Of a DNA stretch of 32,536 bases, positions 8,868 through 17,227 are shown one piece after another. Under the pieces are notes generated by a model, which had not been told where the DNA came from, did not search any database, and saw nothing but the letters and a program-made list of their open reading frames with translations. Origin of the DNA: Chloroflexota bacterium. GTDB lineage: Bacteria; Chloroflexota; UBA6077; FW602-bin22; JAMCWG01. Both the position numbers and the translations under genes were made by a program. Location: assembly GCA_023475235.1 (NCBI GenBank), contig JAMCWG010000030.1:1-32536 (forward strand), given 5' to 3'. The stretch's first letter is position 1, and every line of letters starts with the position of its first letter.

Positions 8868-11534
8868 TTGCCGGCAGTGAAGATAGCCGGACCAGGCGGA
8901 GGCGAGGGGCCGGCTGCCGCAGACACGACGGACCCGCCGGGCAGCGCGCCCCTCTCGGCCGCGGCAGCCGCGCTGCGGAAGGCTTTTGCCTCCGGCCGGG
9001 TCAAGGACCTTGCGGCGCTGCTGGTGGTCCTGGTCTGTGTCCTGATTTTCTTCAAGGACGCGGTGCTCTTCGATAACATCTACTGGGAACCGGACACTAT
9101 CACCTTCTATTACCCGGCGACGCGTCAATTGGAGGACGCCCTCCGCCACGGCACGCTGCAGCTATGGACACCTTACATATTCGGCGGCTTCCATCTGTTC
9201 GCCGACGGCGAGTCGGGTGCCCTATACCCCCCGAGAGTGCTCGCTCTACTGCTGCTCTCGGCGGAAGAAGGGAGCATCTGGCTGCGGGTGCTGCGCTTCT
9301 TCCTCGCCGGTGCGTCCACTTACTTCTTCGTTCGAGAGATCGGCCTGCGCCGGTACGCCGCGATCATCTCGGCGCTGGTGTTCTCGCTGGGCAGCTTCCT
9401 GGTGGCCCAGCTTCACCACACCAATGTAGGCAACACGGCCATATGGCTGCCGCTCATACTTCTGTTCGTGGAAAAGGCATTCAATTCCCTGGGGCTTCGG
9501 CGGTACATCTTCCTGTCGCTGGCCGGCCTCGGGCTGGGCTTCGCCGATCTGGCCGTGCATCTCCAACCCGTGTTGCTCACTATGTTTGCCCTGGGGGCCT
9601 ACGCCGCGTTTCGGGCCTTCACCGTGCCGGCCAGCGCGGTCCCCTGGAACGGCTTTCCGCGGCACATCGGCCTGCCGTGGCCCGCCCGGAGGGCGGGCGC
9701 TTTCTCCAGGCCCAACTGGCTGACAGCGACAATCGGCCAGGCCCGGCGGTGGGCCGCGTACGCCTGGCCCCGGCTGTGGTTCCTGGGGCAGGTGGGCGGC
9801 GTCGTCGCCGGCGTGGGCGCCGGTCTGGCCGCGGCCCAGCTAGTACCACTGTACGAGCTGACCCGGTATTCCTTCCGCGGCTACCGCCTGATGTACGACT
9901 TTGCCGTCACTTTCTCGGCCTCGCCCCACAATCTTCTCACATTGCTGTTTCCATATTTCTTCCGCACCGCGGGAGGCGACCCCTGGTCGCTGTGGACATT
10001 CTGGGAAACGACCATCTACGTCGGCGTGGCTCCCCTGGCGCTGGCCATCATCGCCGTTCTGTTCGCGCGCAACCGGTACATAGTCTTCTTCGGCATTCTC
10101 GGGCTGCTGGCGCTCCTCCTCAGCTTCGGCGACTATCTGCCTTTGAAGGTCTACTGGCTCTTCTGGAACGTGCCTCCCTTCTCTTTCGTGAGAGCGCCGG
10201 GGCGGTTCATCTTCCTTTTCGTGATATCGATGGCGGTCCTGGCGGGCTTCGGCGCTCAGTGGCTGGTCGACAACCTGAGGCACGAGGGTAGCCCTGCCGG
10301 GAAGCGGGCGCGGCGGGCAGTGGCCACCTTCACCCTCGCCTTCGCCGCTTTCGGCGGGGCACTGGCCATCGGCATGGTCCTCGCCAGGAACTGGATTATC
10401 CAGCACGGGCCCGATACGCTCTCGCTGATCAACGCCCAGTATATGCCGCTCCGCCGGGGCAACTACCTCCTGAACCCCGATATGGTCTACAGAGCGCTCA
10501 TCTTCAACCTGGACCTCGGCAACCCGAAGACACATCTCGCGTTCATATTGGTTGCGGCGACCGTCGTCATCCTGGCGGGCTGGACGATGTGGCCGCGGGG
10601 GCGCGCGATGTGGCGGGCGCTCCTGCTGGGGCTGATAGCCACCGACCTGCTTGTGTTTGCCTCGGCCTTCCACCCGCTGATGCCGGGCAGCAACCTGACC
10701 ACACCGACCCCCGCCGGCAAGTTCCTCATCGAGCGCAACGGGCTGCATCGCGTATATACGCGCTGGCCGGCCATCGGCACCGAGACCAATCGTATGCTTC
10801 CTTATGGGGTTGCGTCAATCGGCGGCTATAGCTCTCTCGAGCCCGAGCGACATCGCGACTACATGCGCTATATCGAGCGCGGCAATTACCGGCTGCTGGA
10901 CCTTATGAATGTCAAGTACGTGGTGGCCACCAAAGATGCCACCGGCTGGCAGCGGGCCGGCTATAAGATAGTGTTCGAGGACAGCGAGGTCCGCATCTAC
11001 GAGAATCCTAGCCCCCTGCCCAGAGCGATGCTGGTCCCGACGGTGGTCATTGCCCGTTCCTTCGACAGCGTCCCGGACTGGCTGGTAGACAGAGATTTCG
11101 ACCCCACCAAGACCGCGATTGTGGAAGAGGCGCAGTCTCCCTTCCGCGATCAGCACATCCAAGCCCTGGTCCGTCCGCCTTTGGCGTGGGCGGAGGCCGC
11201 GAAGGCACCCTCGCCGGGCCGGGCTGAAGTGACGGGATACGAGGCCCAGCGGGTTAGGGTCCACACTCAGGCAGACAAGGACTCGTTTCTCCTGTTAACC
11301 GATTCATACCATAACGGGTGGCGAGTGTACGTGGACGGACAGCCCCAGAAGCTCTACCTCGCCGATTACCTCTTCAGGGGAGTGTACGTTCCAGCAGGCG
11401 ACCACACCGTCGAGTTCGTTTTCGACCCGCTTTCGGTGAAGGTGGGCGCGGCCATCAGCCTGCTCGTTCTCGCAGGCCTGGTGTTTCTCTGGACGGCTGG
11501 CTGGCTGCGCCTGCGGAAGAAGCCGTCCCTGTAG
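8868..11534 (+). CDS. YfhO-family multi-pass membrane protein (GT-C-like)
   Basis: 888 residues from TTG 8868, two bases after the transporter stop, with AGGAG at 8857-8861. The frame is open further up but would overlap the transporter gene. A hydrophobic N-terminal two thirds (roughly a dozen membrane segments) begins with DLAALLVVLVCVLIFF, followed by a long outer loop with WEPDTITFYYPATRQL and RVLALLLLSAEEG. The YfhO signature is clear in TETNRMLPYGVASIGGYSSL and LLDLMNVKYVVAT (about 640-690), followed by a soluble domain and a last membrane helix (AISLLVLAGLVFLWTAG). Some YfhO proteins glycosylate teichoic acids or glycolipids using polyprenyl-phosphate sugars. Here it is a candidate final transferase of the pathway; that role is inferred. 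Confidence 0.85.
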   Translation: MPAVKIAGPGGGEGPAAADTTDPPGSAPLSAAAAALRKAFASGRVKDLAALLVVLVCVLIFFKDAVLFDNIYWEPDTITFYYPATRQLEDALRHGTLQLWTPYIFGGFHLFADGESGALYPPRVLALLLLSAEEGSIWLRVLRFFLAGASTYFFVREIGLRRYAAIISALVFSLGSFLVAQLHHTNVGNTAIWLPLILLFVEKAFNSLGLRRYIFLSLAGLGLGFADLAVHLQPVLLTMFALGAYAAFRAFTVPASAVPWNGFPRHIGLPWPARRAGAFSRPNWLTATIGQARRWAAYAWPRLWFLGQVGGVVAGVGAGLAAAQLVPLYELTRYSFRGYRLMYDFAVTFSASPHNLLTLLFPYFFRTAGGDPWSLWTFWETTIYVGVAPLALAIIAVLFARNRYIVFFGILGLLALLLSFGDYLPLKVYWLFWNVPPFSFVRAPGRFIFLFVISMAVLAGFGAQWLVDNLRHEGSPAGKRARRAVATFTLAFAAFGGALAIGMVLARNWIIQHGPDTLSLINAQYMPLRRGNYLLNPDMVYRALIFNLDLGNPKTHLAFILVAATVVILAGWTMWPRGRAMWRALLLGLIATDLLVFASAFHPLMPGSNLTTPTPAGKFLIERNGLHRVYTRWPAIGTETNRMLPYGVASIGGYSSLEPERHRDYMRYIERGNYRLLDLMNVKYVVATKDATGWQRAGYKIVFEDSEVRIYENPSPLPRAMLVPTVVIARSFDSVPDWLVDRDFDPTKTAIVEEAQSPFRDQHIQALVRPPLAWAEAAKAPSPGRAEVTGYEAQRVRVHTQADKDSFLLLTDSYHNGWRVYVDGQPQKLYLADYLFRGVYVPAGDHTVEFVFDPLSVKVGAAISLLVLAGLVFLWTAGWLRLRKKPSL

Positions 11535-13043
11535 GTGACAGGCGTGAGCAGGAGGCTCGCTCAATCCGGCATAGTGGCGCGTCGCGCCCTCGGCGCTGCG
11601 ACGCCGCGGATGGCTGCCCTTGGCCTCGTCTCGGCTGGCATCTATTGGTTCGGGTGGGTCGCCCTGGTGCCCCTGCTGCCTAACTTGAATACGCCCCTTC
11701 TCGACCTCGGCAAGATCACCTCCTATAGCATGGAGGCCGCCGTCCAATTCAGCGCATCGCTGATCGCCCTTTTCGGTCTCTACGCGCTGGGCTACCGCTT
11801 GTGCGGCGGAAAGCTCAATCGCGCGCGGGCAGCGATCGTTATCCTGTTTCCCTTGGGCTTCGCGGCGCTGCTGGCGGCCGCCTACCCCGCTACGGCAGCC
11901 GACGTTTTCGACTACATCATGCAGGCGCGTATCCTCACCCGGTACCTGGCCAACCCGCTGGTGACGACCCCGTCCTTCTTCAGCAACGATCCCTTCTATC
12001 CCTATGCCGTTTGGTCGGATATGCCGAGCATCTACGGGCCGCTATGGACCATCCTGTCCATATTCCCCAGCCTGCTTGGTGGCGACGACCTGCTGGCCAG
12101 CGTGCTGGCCTTCAAGGGCACGGCCATCGCGTTCTACCTGGCCGATGCCGCCCTTATCTACGCAGTCCTGGAACGAACGGCCCCGGCTGAGAAGTGGCGA
12201 GGGCTTTATCTCTTCGCATGGAATCCGCTCGTCCTGTGGGAGACGGCGGCAAACGCCCACAACGACGTGGCGATGATGTTCTTCGTCCTGCTCGCATTCC
12301 TGGCTATGGCCCGCCGCCGGGTAGCGCTTGCTCTTCCCGCCATCGCTCTGGCCGCCGTAGTGAAGTATGTCACCGCCCTGCTGGGGCCGTTGATGATTGC
12401 GCACGTCCTTCGAGAGAGTGGCCCCCGCCTGCGCTGCCTCCAGTTGCTTGAAGGCGCTCTCGCTGGCCTGTTCCTGGTGGTAGCGTTCTACTTTCCATTC
12501 TGGGATGGATGGGATACCCTCGAGCCGCTGGGCCGCCGATCGGGCTTCCTCACCGCTTCGCCGGCGGCGCTGCTTTCGCTGGCGCTGGAGAGGATATCGG
12601 GCGTCACTCCTCCCGCTGTTTTGATCAGTCTGATCGCCGCCGCGGCATTCGGGGCGCTCTACCTGCGGGAGATCAGCAGGCCAGACCTGGGTCGCGTCAA
12701 CCTTGCCGCCAGCAGTTACCGGATCATCTTCTATTACCTGGTCCTGGCATCCCTCTGGTTTCAAGCATGGTACCTCATATGGCTGGTGGCGCTGGCCGCG
12801 CTCGCCGGCGATGGCTTCTACCAGAAGCTCAGCATCCTGTTTTCATTCACCGCTATGGCCTCGTACATCGTGTTCATCTACGTGTGGATGCGATACCCGG
12901 ACTGGTTCGGCGTCCCGCAGGTACAGACGCTGGCCGTCGCTGTCATTTTCGCGGCCCCTGTGCTATGGTGGATGGCAGAGTGGTGGCAAGGCCGGGCCCG
13001 TCCCGTCCCGCGCATTGACACGGCCCGAGGCACGACCCTATAA
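11535..13043 (+). CDS. Multi-pass GT-C-type mannosyltransferase-like protein
   Basis: 502 residues, around eleven hydrophobic segments. The first outer loop holds AYPATAADVFDYIMQARILTRY, and later NPLVLWETAANAHNDVAMMF and AAVVKYVTALLGPLMI; these patterns fit the polyprenol-phosphate-dependent GT87/MptB-like group rather than GT39. The acidic residues in ADVFDY are candidate catalytic ones. GTG 11535 directly follows the YfhO stop; GTG 11544 is an alternative. Last gene of the eight-gene run; a new promoter overlaps its stop codon. It would transfer a polyprenyl-linked sugar at the outer face. Acceptor unknown. Confidence 0.75.
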   Translation: MTGVSRRLAQSGIVARRALGAATPRMAALGLVSAGIYWFGWVALVPLLPNLNTPLLDLGKITSYSMEAAVQFSASLIALFGLYALGYRLCGGKLNRARAAIVILFPLGFAALLAAAYPATAADVFDYIMQARILTRYLANPLVTTPSFFSNDPFYPYAVWSDMPSIYGPLWTILSIFPSLLGGDDLLASVLAFKGTAIAFYLADAALIYAVLERTAPAEKWRGLYLFAWNPLVLWETAANAHNDVAMMFFVLLAFLAMARRRVALALPAIALAAVVKYVTALLGPLMIAHVLRESGPRLRCLQLLEGALAGLFLVVAFYFPFWDGWDTLEPLGRRSGFLTASPAALLSLALERISGVTPPAVLISLIAAAAFGALYLREISRPDLGRVNLAASSYRIIFYYLVLASLWFQAWYLIWLVALAALAGDGFYQKLSILFSFTAMASYIVFIYVWMRYPDWFGVPQVQTLAVAVIFAAPVLWWMAEWWQGRARPVPRIDTARGTTL

Positions 13044-13044
13044 T
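13015..13044 (+). promoter_or_regulatory. Consensus sigma-70 promoter
   Basis: TTGACA (13015-13020), 18-base spacer, TATAAT (13039-13044): both hexamers are perfect. It overlaps the stop codon of the upstream gene. Transcription should begin near 13051, only about a dozen bases before the GTG at 13064, so the leader would be little more than the ribosome site. Confidence 0.75.
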
Positions 13045-13063
13045 CGCGTGGGAGGTTGAGGCA

Positions 13064-13168
13064 GTGAAAAGAGGGACGGGAACAAGAATACTGGCGATCC
13101 TGGGGCTTCTTGTCATTATCACGATGATACTTTCGATGATCGTGTTGCCGGCGTTGCCCTCGCCCTAG
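13064..13168 (+). CDS. 34-residue single-pass membrane peptide
   Basis: A short frame, GTG to TAG. GGAGGT (13051-13056) lies 7 bases before the GTG and a consensus promoter lies just upstream, which together make it credible despite its size. The product has a basic N-terminus (VKRGTGTR) and one hydrophobic helix (ILAILGLLVIITMILSMIVL) followed by PALPSP, i.e. N-in with a tiny outer tail. No family recognised. Small membrane peptides of this kind often modulate a larger membrane protein; nothing in the sequence says which. Confidence 0.6.
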   Translation: MKRGTGTRILAILGLLVIITMILSMIVLPALPSP

Positions 13169-13228
13169 ACTCTTGCCTTCGAACATATAGCGTTGAGATC
13201 GAATGAGATCGCTGGGAGCAAATAGGTT

Positions 13229-13435
13229 ATGATAGGAATACAGGGGCTGGTGTGGCGATCAATCGCCGGCGCCGTAGCCGTTATGATGGTGGGGTTCATC
13301 GCCGACCGCCTGGTGCATACGCAGGGATACTGGTTCGTGGGCCTGATGGCCGGACTCATTGGCGGCGCGATGAGCGTCTACTTCTGGAATGACGCCGACG
13401 AGGGCACCGCACCGGCTTCTTCCGAGGAAAAGTAG
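13229..13435 (+). CDS. Small two-helix membrane protein, function unknown
   Basis: 68 residues: MIGIQGLVWR, a helix IAGAVAVMMVGFIADRLV, a short turn HTQGYW, a second helix FVGLMAGLIGGAMSVYFW, and an acidic tail DADEGTAPASSEEK. The helical hairpin with glycines in helix two is faintly like AtpZ/AtpI-type proteins, but no ATP synthase genes are nearby and the similarity is too weak to name it. GGGAG lies at 13214-13218. Its stop codon overlaps the probable ribosome site of the next gene, so the two are probably co-translated. Confidence 0.65.
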   Translation: MIGIQGLVWRSIAGAVAVMMVGFIADRLVHTQGYWFVGLMAGLIGGAMSVYFWNDADEGTAPASSEEK

Positions 13436-13444
13436 GACTTCACG

Positions 13445-13981
13445 ATGCGCATTTCCGAGATGACTTCTACGAAGAGCCAGTTGGAGGCCAGCCTGCGCGA
13501 CCTGCGGCGTGAGCTTGAACAGACCCGCAAGCAGGTCGCCCTGTTGAGCAGCACGCCGACCGGCCCCGAAGACCGGGCGCGGGCCTCGGCCCTGCTCGAG
13601 AAAGCGCAGCGCACCGCTATCGAGGTGGAGCGGCGCAAGCTACAGATCGATAACTTGAACCAGCAGCTTGCCTGGGCCGGCGTCAACGGGGTGCCTCGCC
13701 ACGTCGCCGACCTCGACAAAGGCGAAGAGCAGTTGCAGGCCGACATCGCGGCGCTCCGCCAGAGCATCCTCGCCAGCTTGAGGGCGTTGGCGCGTCCCAT
13801 GCGCCGCTACGAAGAGCTCGTTGCCCGCAAGACCAACGTCACCTCACGGCTGGCGGACATAACCCACCGCGACCTGAGCTACGCGAACTACGTCGATTGT
13901 GCCCTGGTGCGACGCCAGGAATACGACGAAGACCTGCGCTTCGTGATGGATTTCCTTCACAAGACGCGCGTGGTCTCTTAA
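13445..13981 (+). CDS. Coiled-coil protein, function unknown
   Basis: 178 residues, no membrane segment. Residues about 8-75 have a strong heptad pattern (LEASLRDLRRELEQTRKQVALL; ARASALLEKAQRTAIEVERRKLQIDNLNQQL), then a linker WAGVNGVPRHVADLDKG, a second coiled coil (EEQLQADIAALRQSILASLRALARPMRRYEEL) and a conserved-looking end YVDCALVRRQEYDEDLRFVMDFLH. AGGA at 13434-13437 supports ATG 13445; ATG 13460 is an alternative. Third gene behind the 13015 promoter, after two small membrane proteins, suggesting a membrane-linked complex. No family recognised. Confidence 0.7.
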   Translation: MRISEMTSTKSQLEASLRDLRRELEQTRKQVALLSSTPTGPEDRARASALLEKAQRTAIEVERRKLQIDNLNQQLAWAGVNGVPRHVADLDKGEEQLQADIAALRQSILASLRALARPMRRYEELVARKTNVTSRLADITHRDLSYANYVDCALVRRQEYDEDLRFVMDFLHKTRVVS

Positions 13982-13999
13982 GCGCCGAGACGCTGGGCG

Positions 14000-16843
14000 C
14001 TACCGGGTCACGTCCACCTCTGCCAGGGGCACCCGGTCGCCTTCTTCATTTCGCACCGGCACGCGCTTGCCGGTGGCCGGGTCATACATGCCCACTTCCA
14101 GCAGATAGCGGCCCGGGGGAGCGGCAGGGTCTAGGGCAAACTGATAGTGGTCTGTAATGACCTCGCCGCTGAGCCAGCTCGTGGTAGGCAGGGAGCCATT
14201 GCCGGGGATGGCGTCTTGCTGGCCCCATATCTTGTTGTCGGCATCCAGAAGATGCACGAAGACCTTGTAGCTGACATCGGTCTCGTCGCGCGCCTGCCAG
14301 TACAAGGTGAGGTCTACTTTCTGCCCCGCGACCAGCCGGTCAGTCGCCAGATCGCAGCCCAGCAGCCCGGCCACTTCGCCGAGCTCGGCCCTTCGGATGT
14401 GTCCCACGGGCGGCGACTCAAACCGCCTCTCCCGGCCATCAAGCGTGAAGGTCCCCAGTGCCACCGCCGCCGATGCCGGGGCTCCCGATCGCCCTTCCCG
14501 CAGGAGGGCATGGAGCTGGTACTTGCCCGGCGGCAGGCGGCCGCCGATGGTCAGCTCGCGCTCATCGCGCACCACCTCGCCCGCCGACCAGCGGCTCGTC
14601 GGGTAAGTGCCATCCACCGGAACGCCGGCCGCCTCCTGCCACGCCCGCCCATCTTCGCCCACCACCTGGAGCAGCGCCTCGTAGTCCCGGTCAGGGGCCT
14701 GGGCCGCCTGCCAGAACAGCGTGGCGAACAGCTTGTCCCCCGGCCGCAGCGTATCCGGGCGCTGGTCGTAGCCCAGGAGGCCGATGCCGCCTGCCAGCGG
14801 CTCCTCCATCCGATGGCGAATGGGCAGCTCGGACGCCGGGAGAGGCTCCTTCCGCCGTGGCACCTCGATGGCCACCGACCGCGCCCGGGCCGCCTGGGGC
14901 TTGCCCGCGGGATCGAGAATGGGCATGGCTTTCAACGTCTTCTTATCATACAGGTCGATCTCCAGATGGTACTTGCCGGGCGGGGCCGTCGGATCGAGGG
15001 GGACGCGCAGCCAGCTCACTAGGGTTTCGCCAGGCTCCCATTCTTCGCTGAGGTAGCTCCCGGGGTCCCGCTGCCCCCAGCGCCGCCCTTTCTCGTCCAC
15101 CAGTTGCAGAGAGAAGCCCAGGGTCTGCGCTGGCCGCTCCAGGACCTCCCAATACAGTACCACGTCCAGGTTATCGCCCGGCTGCGGCTGGTTGGCGAGA
15201 CCATAGCCCAGGAGTTGCACCACGCCGCCCATATTCGCGGACAGCGCGTGCTGCATTGATATTGATAGGGGAGGCTCGCCCGCCGGCAGGCGATAGGCGG
15301 CGAATGACGGCTCCCCCTCTGGCCCCTGTCCCTCTGCCACTCTGGTCGCCGGCGGGAAGTACCGCTCTATTTCCGGTGGCGTGGCCAGATGGGGGAAAAC
15401 GTACAGCGCCCCCGGCTTCAGCGGCAGTACCTCCCGCCCGTCGAACCATTTCAGCCGCTCGAAGGCCGGCCCGGCAAGGAAGGCCACGCTGGGATGGCGA
15501 TAGTGCTCCGCGGCGAAGTACACGGTCTCTCCGGGCGGCAGGATGTTCACGTAGCCGGCAGCCGCGGCCACGTCGCCCTCCATCGCGTAGAAGGCCTGAG
15601 TGGTCCGCCCCCAGTCATCGAAGTAGGACCGGTAGGTGTTGGCGCCCGTCCAGGCCAGCCAGGCCACGGCCACCCCCGCTACAGCATATCGGGCGACTGG
15701 CCAGCGACGCCTCGCCGGCTCGAAGGCGGCGATGAGTCCGATGGCCGGCAGAAGGTGGGCCGGCGGCGCAGCCCCCAAAGTGCGCAGGAAATGGGGGCTC
15801 TCGATGGTCAGAGCGCCGGGCAACAGCATGACGATCAGCCACAGCAGTGTAAAGCTGTGCTCGGGCCGGCGGGCCTTCCTCAGCGCCACGACGATGCCCA
15901 GATAGAACAGCGCCGAGGTGAACCAGTCGAAGACGGGCCGGCCGGGGAGGTTGTACTTGAAGCTCCAATCTCCGTGCAGGTTGAACATCCCCAATGTGTT
16001 CACGAAGCTGGTGGCTAGCGACGACACGGCGCTCGAGCCCCCCGCCGTGAAGACGGACGACTGATCGAAGCGCACGAAAAAGTCATCAGGAAACTGCAGG
16101 TAGTGTACGCCCAGCGGCACGGCGACGGCCGCCGCGACCAGCGAGGACACAAGCAGACCTCGCCAATGCGCGTTCAGCCATTCTCGATTCAACAGTAGCT
16201 GGGCCAGGACGAACGCCGGGACCAGCACGGCGAGGAAGCGGGCGGGAATGTAGGTGTAGAAGGTGAGGCCGCCGGACAGGCCGGCGAGGACATACCAGCG
16301 CCACTGCCGCCGCTGGAAGGCCAGCCACAGCAGCCACGCGGTGAGGGCCATCATCAGCGGCACGGTGATCGCTCGAAAGGCCAGCCGCCCGGTATGCACG
16401 TGCCAGTAGGACACGGCCAGCAGCCCGGACCCCGCCAGCGCCGCCCACCGCCCGAAGGCGAGCCGGGCAAACAGATAGGTGAACACCACGGTCAGGAAGC
16501 TGACCGACGCCGCCACAAGGTGCAGTGCCAGCGGCGTGTGGCCGAGAGCGGTGATAGACGCGGCTACCAGGTAAACGAAGAACGGCTCGCGCGCCGCATA
16601 GGCGCGGAAGAATATCTGAGGCTGGCCGGAATGCAGCATATCGGTGGCCAGCATACCGTAGGCGGCCTCATCGTAGTGGAGGCCCGGGGGCAGCGCATCC
16701 AAGCGGAAGAACCGTAGGAAGGCCCCCACGACCAGGACAACGGCCAGCGCCACCCATTCCCATCCGGGCCATCCTATCCGTGACCGGCGATCTCTCAGGG
16801 GTCCCTCCAATTCCCAAGCTGACAAGCTGTTAGGCTGCGGCAA
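14000..16843 (-). CDS. GT39/PMT-family membrane glycosyltransferase with triple C-terminal beta domains
   Basis: Up to 947 residues. The N-terminal half is a GT-C membrane domain: first helix VALAVVLVVGAFLRFF, then LPPGLHYDEAAYG with the catalytic-type D58-E59 pair, APYAAREPFF-like loop (FRAYAAREPFFVYLV) and many further helices, matching ArnT/PMT enzymes that use polyprenyl-phosphate sugars outside the membrane. The C-terminal ~430 residues contain three related beta-sandwich units, each with L-LGY/C-D, LYW/LFWQA, a Gly-Gln/Glu-rich turn, W..GE and PPGKY/PPGRY motifs. The TTG at 16843 overlaps a good -10 box, so translation probably starts further in (in-frame TTG 16825 or 16810, GTG 16753). 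Convergent with the 13445 gene, separated by 18 bases. Confidence 0.85.
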   Translation of the reverse strand: MPQPNSLSAWELEGPLRDRRSRIGWPGWEWVALAVVLVVGAFLRFFRLDALPPGLHYDEAAYGMLATDMLHSGQPQIFFRAYAAREPFFVYLVAASITALGHTPLALHLVAASVSFLTVVFTYLFARLAFGRWAALAGSGLLAVSYWHVHTGRLAFRAITVPLMMALTAWLLWLAFQRRQWRWYVLAGLSGGLTFYTYIPARFLAVLVPAFVLAQLLLNREWLNAHWRGLLVSSLVAAAVAVPLGVHYLQFPDDFFVRFDQSSVFTAGGSSAVSSLATSFVNTLGMFNLHGDWSFKYNLPGRPVFDWFTSALFYLGIVVALRKARRPEHSFTLLWLIVMLLPGALTIESPHFLRTLGAAPPAHLLPAIGLIAAFEPARRRWPVARYAVAGVAVAWLAWTGANTYRSYFDDWGRTTQAFYAMEGDVAAAAGYVNILPPGETVYFAAEHYRHPSVAFLAGPAFERLKWFDGREVLPLKPGALYVFPHLATPPEIERYFPPATRVAEGQGPEGEPSFAAYRLPAGEPPLSISMQHALSANMGGVVQLLGYGLANQPQPGDNLDVVLYWEVLERPAQTLGFSLQLVDEKGRRWGQRDPGSYLSEEWEPGETLVSWLRVPLDPTAPPGKYHLEIDLYDKKTLKAMPILDPAGKPQAARARSVAIEVPRRKEPLPASELPIRHRMEEPLAGGIGLLGYDQRPDTLRPGDKLFATLFWQAAQAPDRDYEALLQVVGEDGRAWQEAAGVPVDGTYPTSRWSAGEVVRDERELTIGGRLPPGKYQLHALLREGRSGAPASAAVALGTFTLDGRERRFESPPVGHIRRAELGEVAGLLGCDLATDRLVAGQKVDLTLYWQARDETDVSYKVFVHLLDADNKIWGQQDAIPGNGSLPTTSWLSGEVITDHYQFALDPAAPPGRYLLEVGMYDPATGKRVPVRNEEGDRVPLAEVDVTR

Positions 16844-16871
16844 TTCTACTCATCGCCGGCTGCCTGGTCAA
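16843..16871 (-). promoter_or_regulatory. Promoter of the GT39 gene
   Basis: Minus-strand TTGACC (16871-16866), 17-base spacer, TAGAAT (16848-16843): five of six matches in each box. It argues that the real start codon lies downstream of 16836. Confidence 0.5.
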
Positions 16872-17074
16872 TTGTTGGCGGGGACCGCGGGTGCACGCAA
16901 TTCTCTAGGAAGACATGAGGATGGTCGCATTGAGTGACCATTTGTGCTTCTAGAACAAGACCTGAGCCTGGGGCGTAAGGCCATAGAAGAGGTCCTGCTG
17001 AAGAATTGGCAGCGCTTTAAGCAGATAGCCTCAGCGCTTGTCCCATTCCGAGTCCGAAGGTCGGCGGGGTAGAA

Positions 17075-17102
17075 TTGACAACAGTGCTATCATATTGATA
17101 AT
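17075..17102 (+). promoter_or_regulatory. Strong sigma-70-type promoter in intergenic DNA
   Basis: Perfect TTGACA (17075-17080), 16-base spacer, GATAAT (17097-17102, five of six). Expected start near 17109. The next coding start is 368 bases away, with a terminator in between. Confidence 0.6.
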
Positions 17103-17108
17103 AACATC

Positions 17109-17227
17109 GGGTTCAGCGGCTCGTACCTGTTAGCGCGCCTTTCATAGGAGCAACGGCACGGGGGCGCGGCGTCGGACTCGGCATCTTTGAGACTGACAGG
17201 ATGAACCGCTGTCGGTCTTTTTGTTTT
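17109..17227 (+). ncRNA. Candidate small or leader RNA of about 120 nt
   Basis: Defined only by the promoter upstream and the terminator at its end. Internal pairing is plausible: CGCGCC near 17134 with GGCGCG near 17162, and GGTTCA (17110-17115) with TGAACC (17202-17207). CAGCGG (17114-17119) could instead pair with CCGCTG (17206-17211) and break the terminator stem, which would allow read-through into the lipoprotein gene. No known family is recognised; it could be a free sRNA or an attenuated leader. Confidence 0.35.
17191..17227 (+). terminator. Intrinsic terminator
   Basis: Stem GACTGACAG (17191-17199) with CTGTCGGTC (17209-17217), one G-U pair, nine-base loop, followed by TTTTTGTTTT. 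No coding gene ends upstream on this strand, which is why a short RNA is suspected. Confidence 0.7.

Noticed and set aside
9840-10748. Open frame of 302 codons on the minus strand
   Set aside because: Antisense to the YfhO gene; composition dominated by Arg/Glu/Gln/Gly without fold-like pattern.
12042-12764. Open frame of 240 codons on the minus strand
   Set aside because: Antisense to the GT-C gene and rich in charged residues typical of shadow frames over membrane-protein genes.
13229-13435. Naming the two-helix protein AtpZ
   Set aside because: Only topology and a few glycines agree, and there is no ATP synthase operon nearby.
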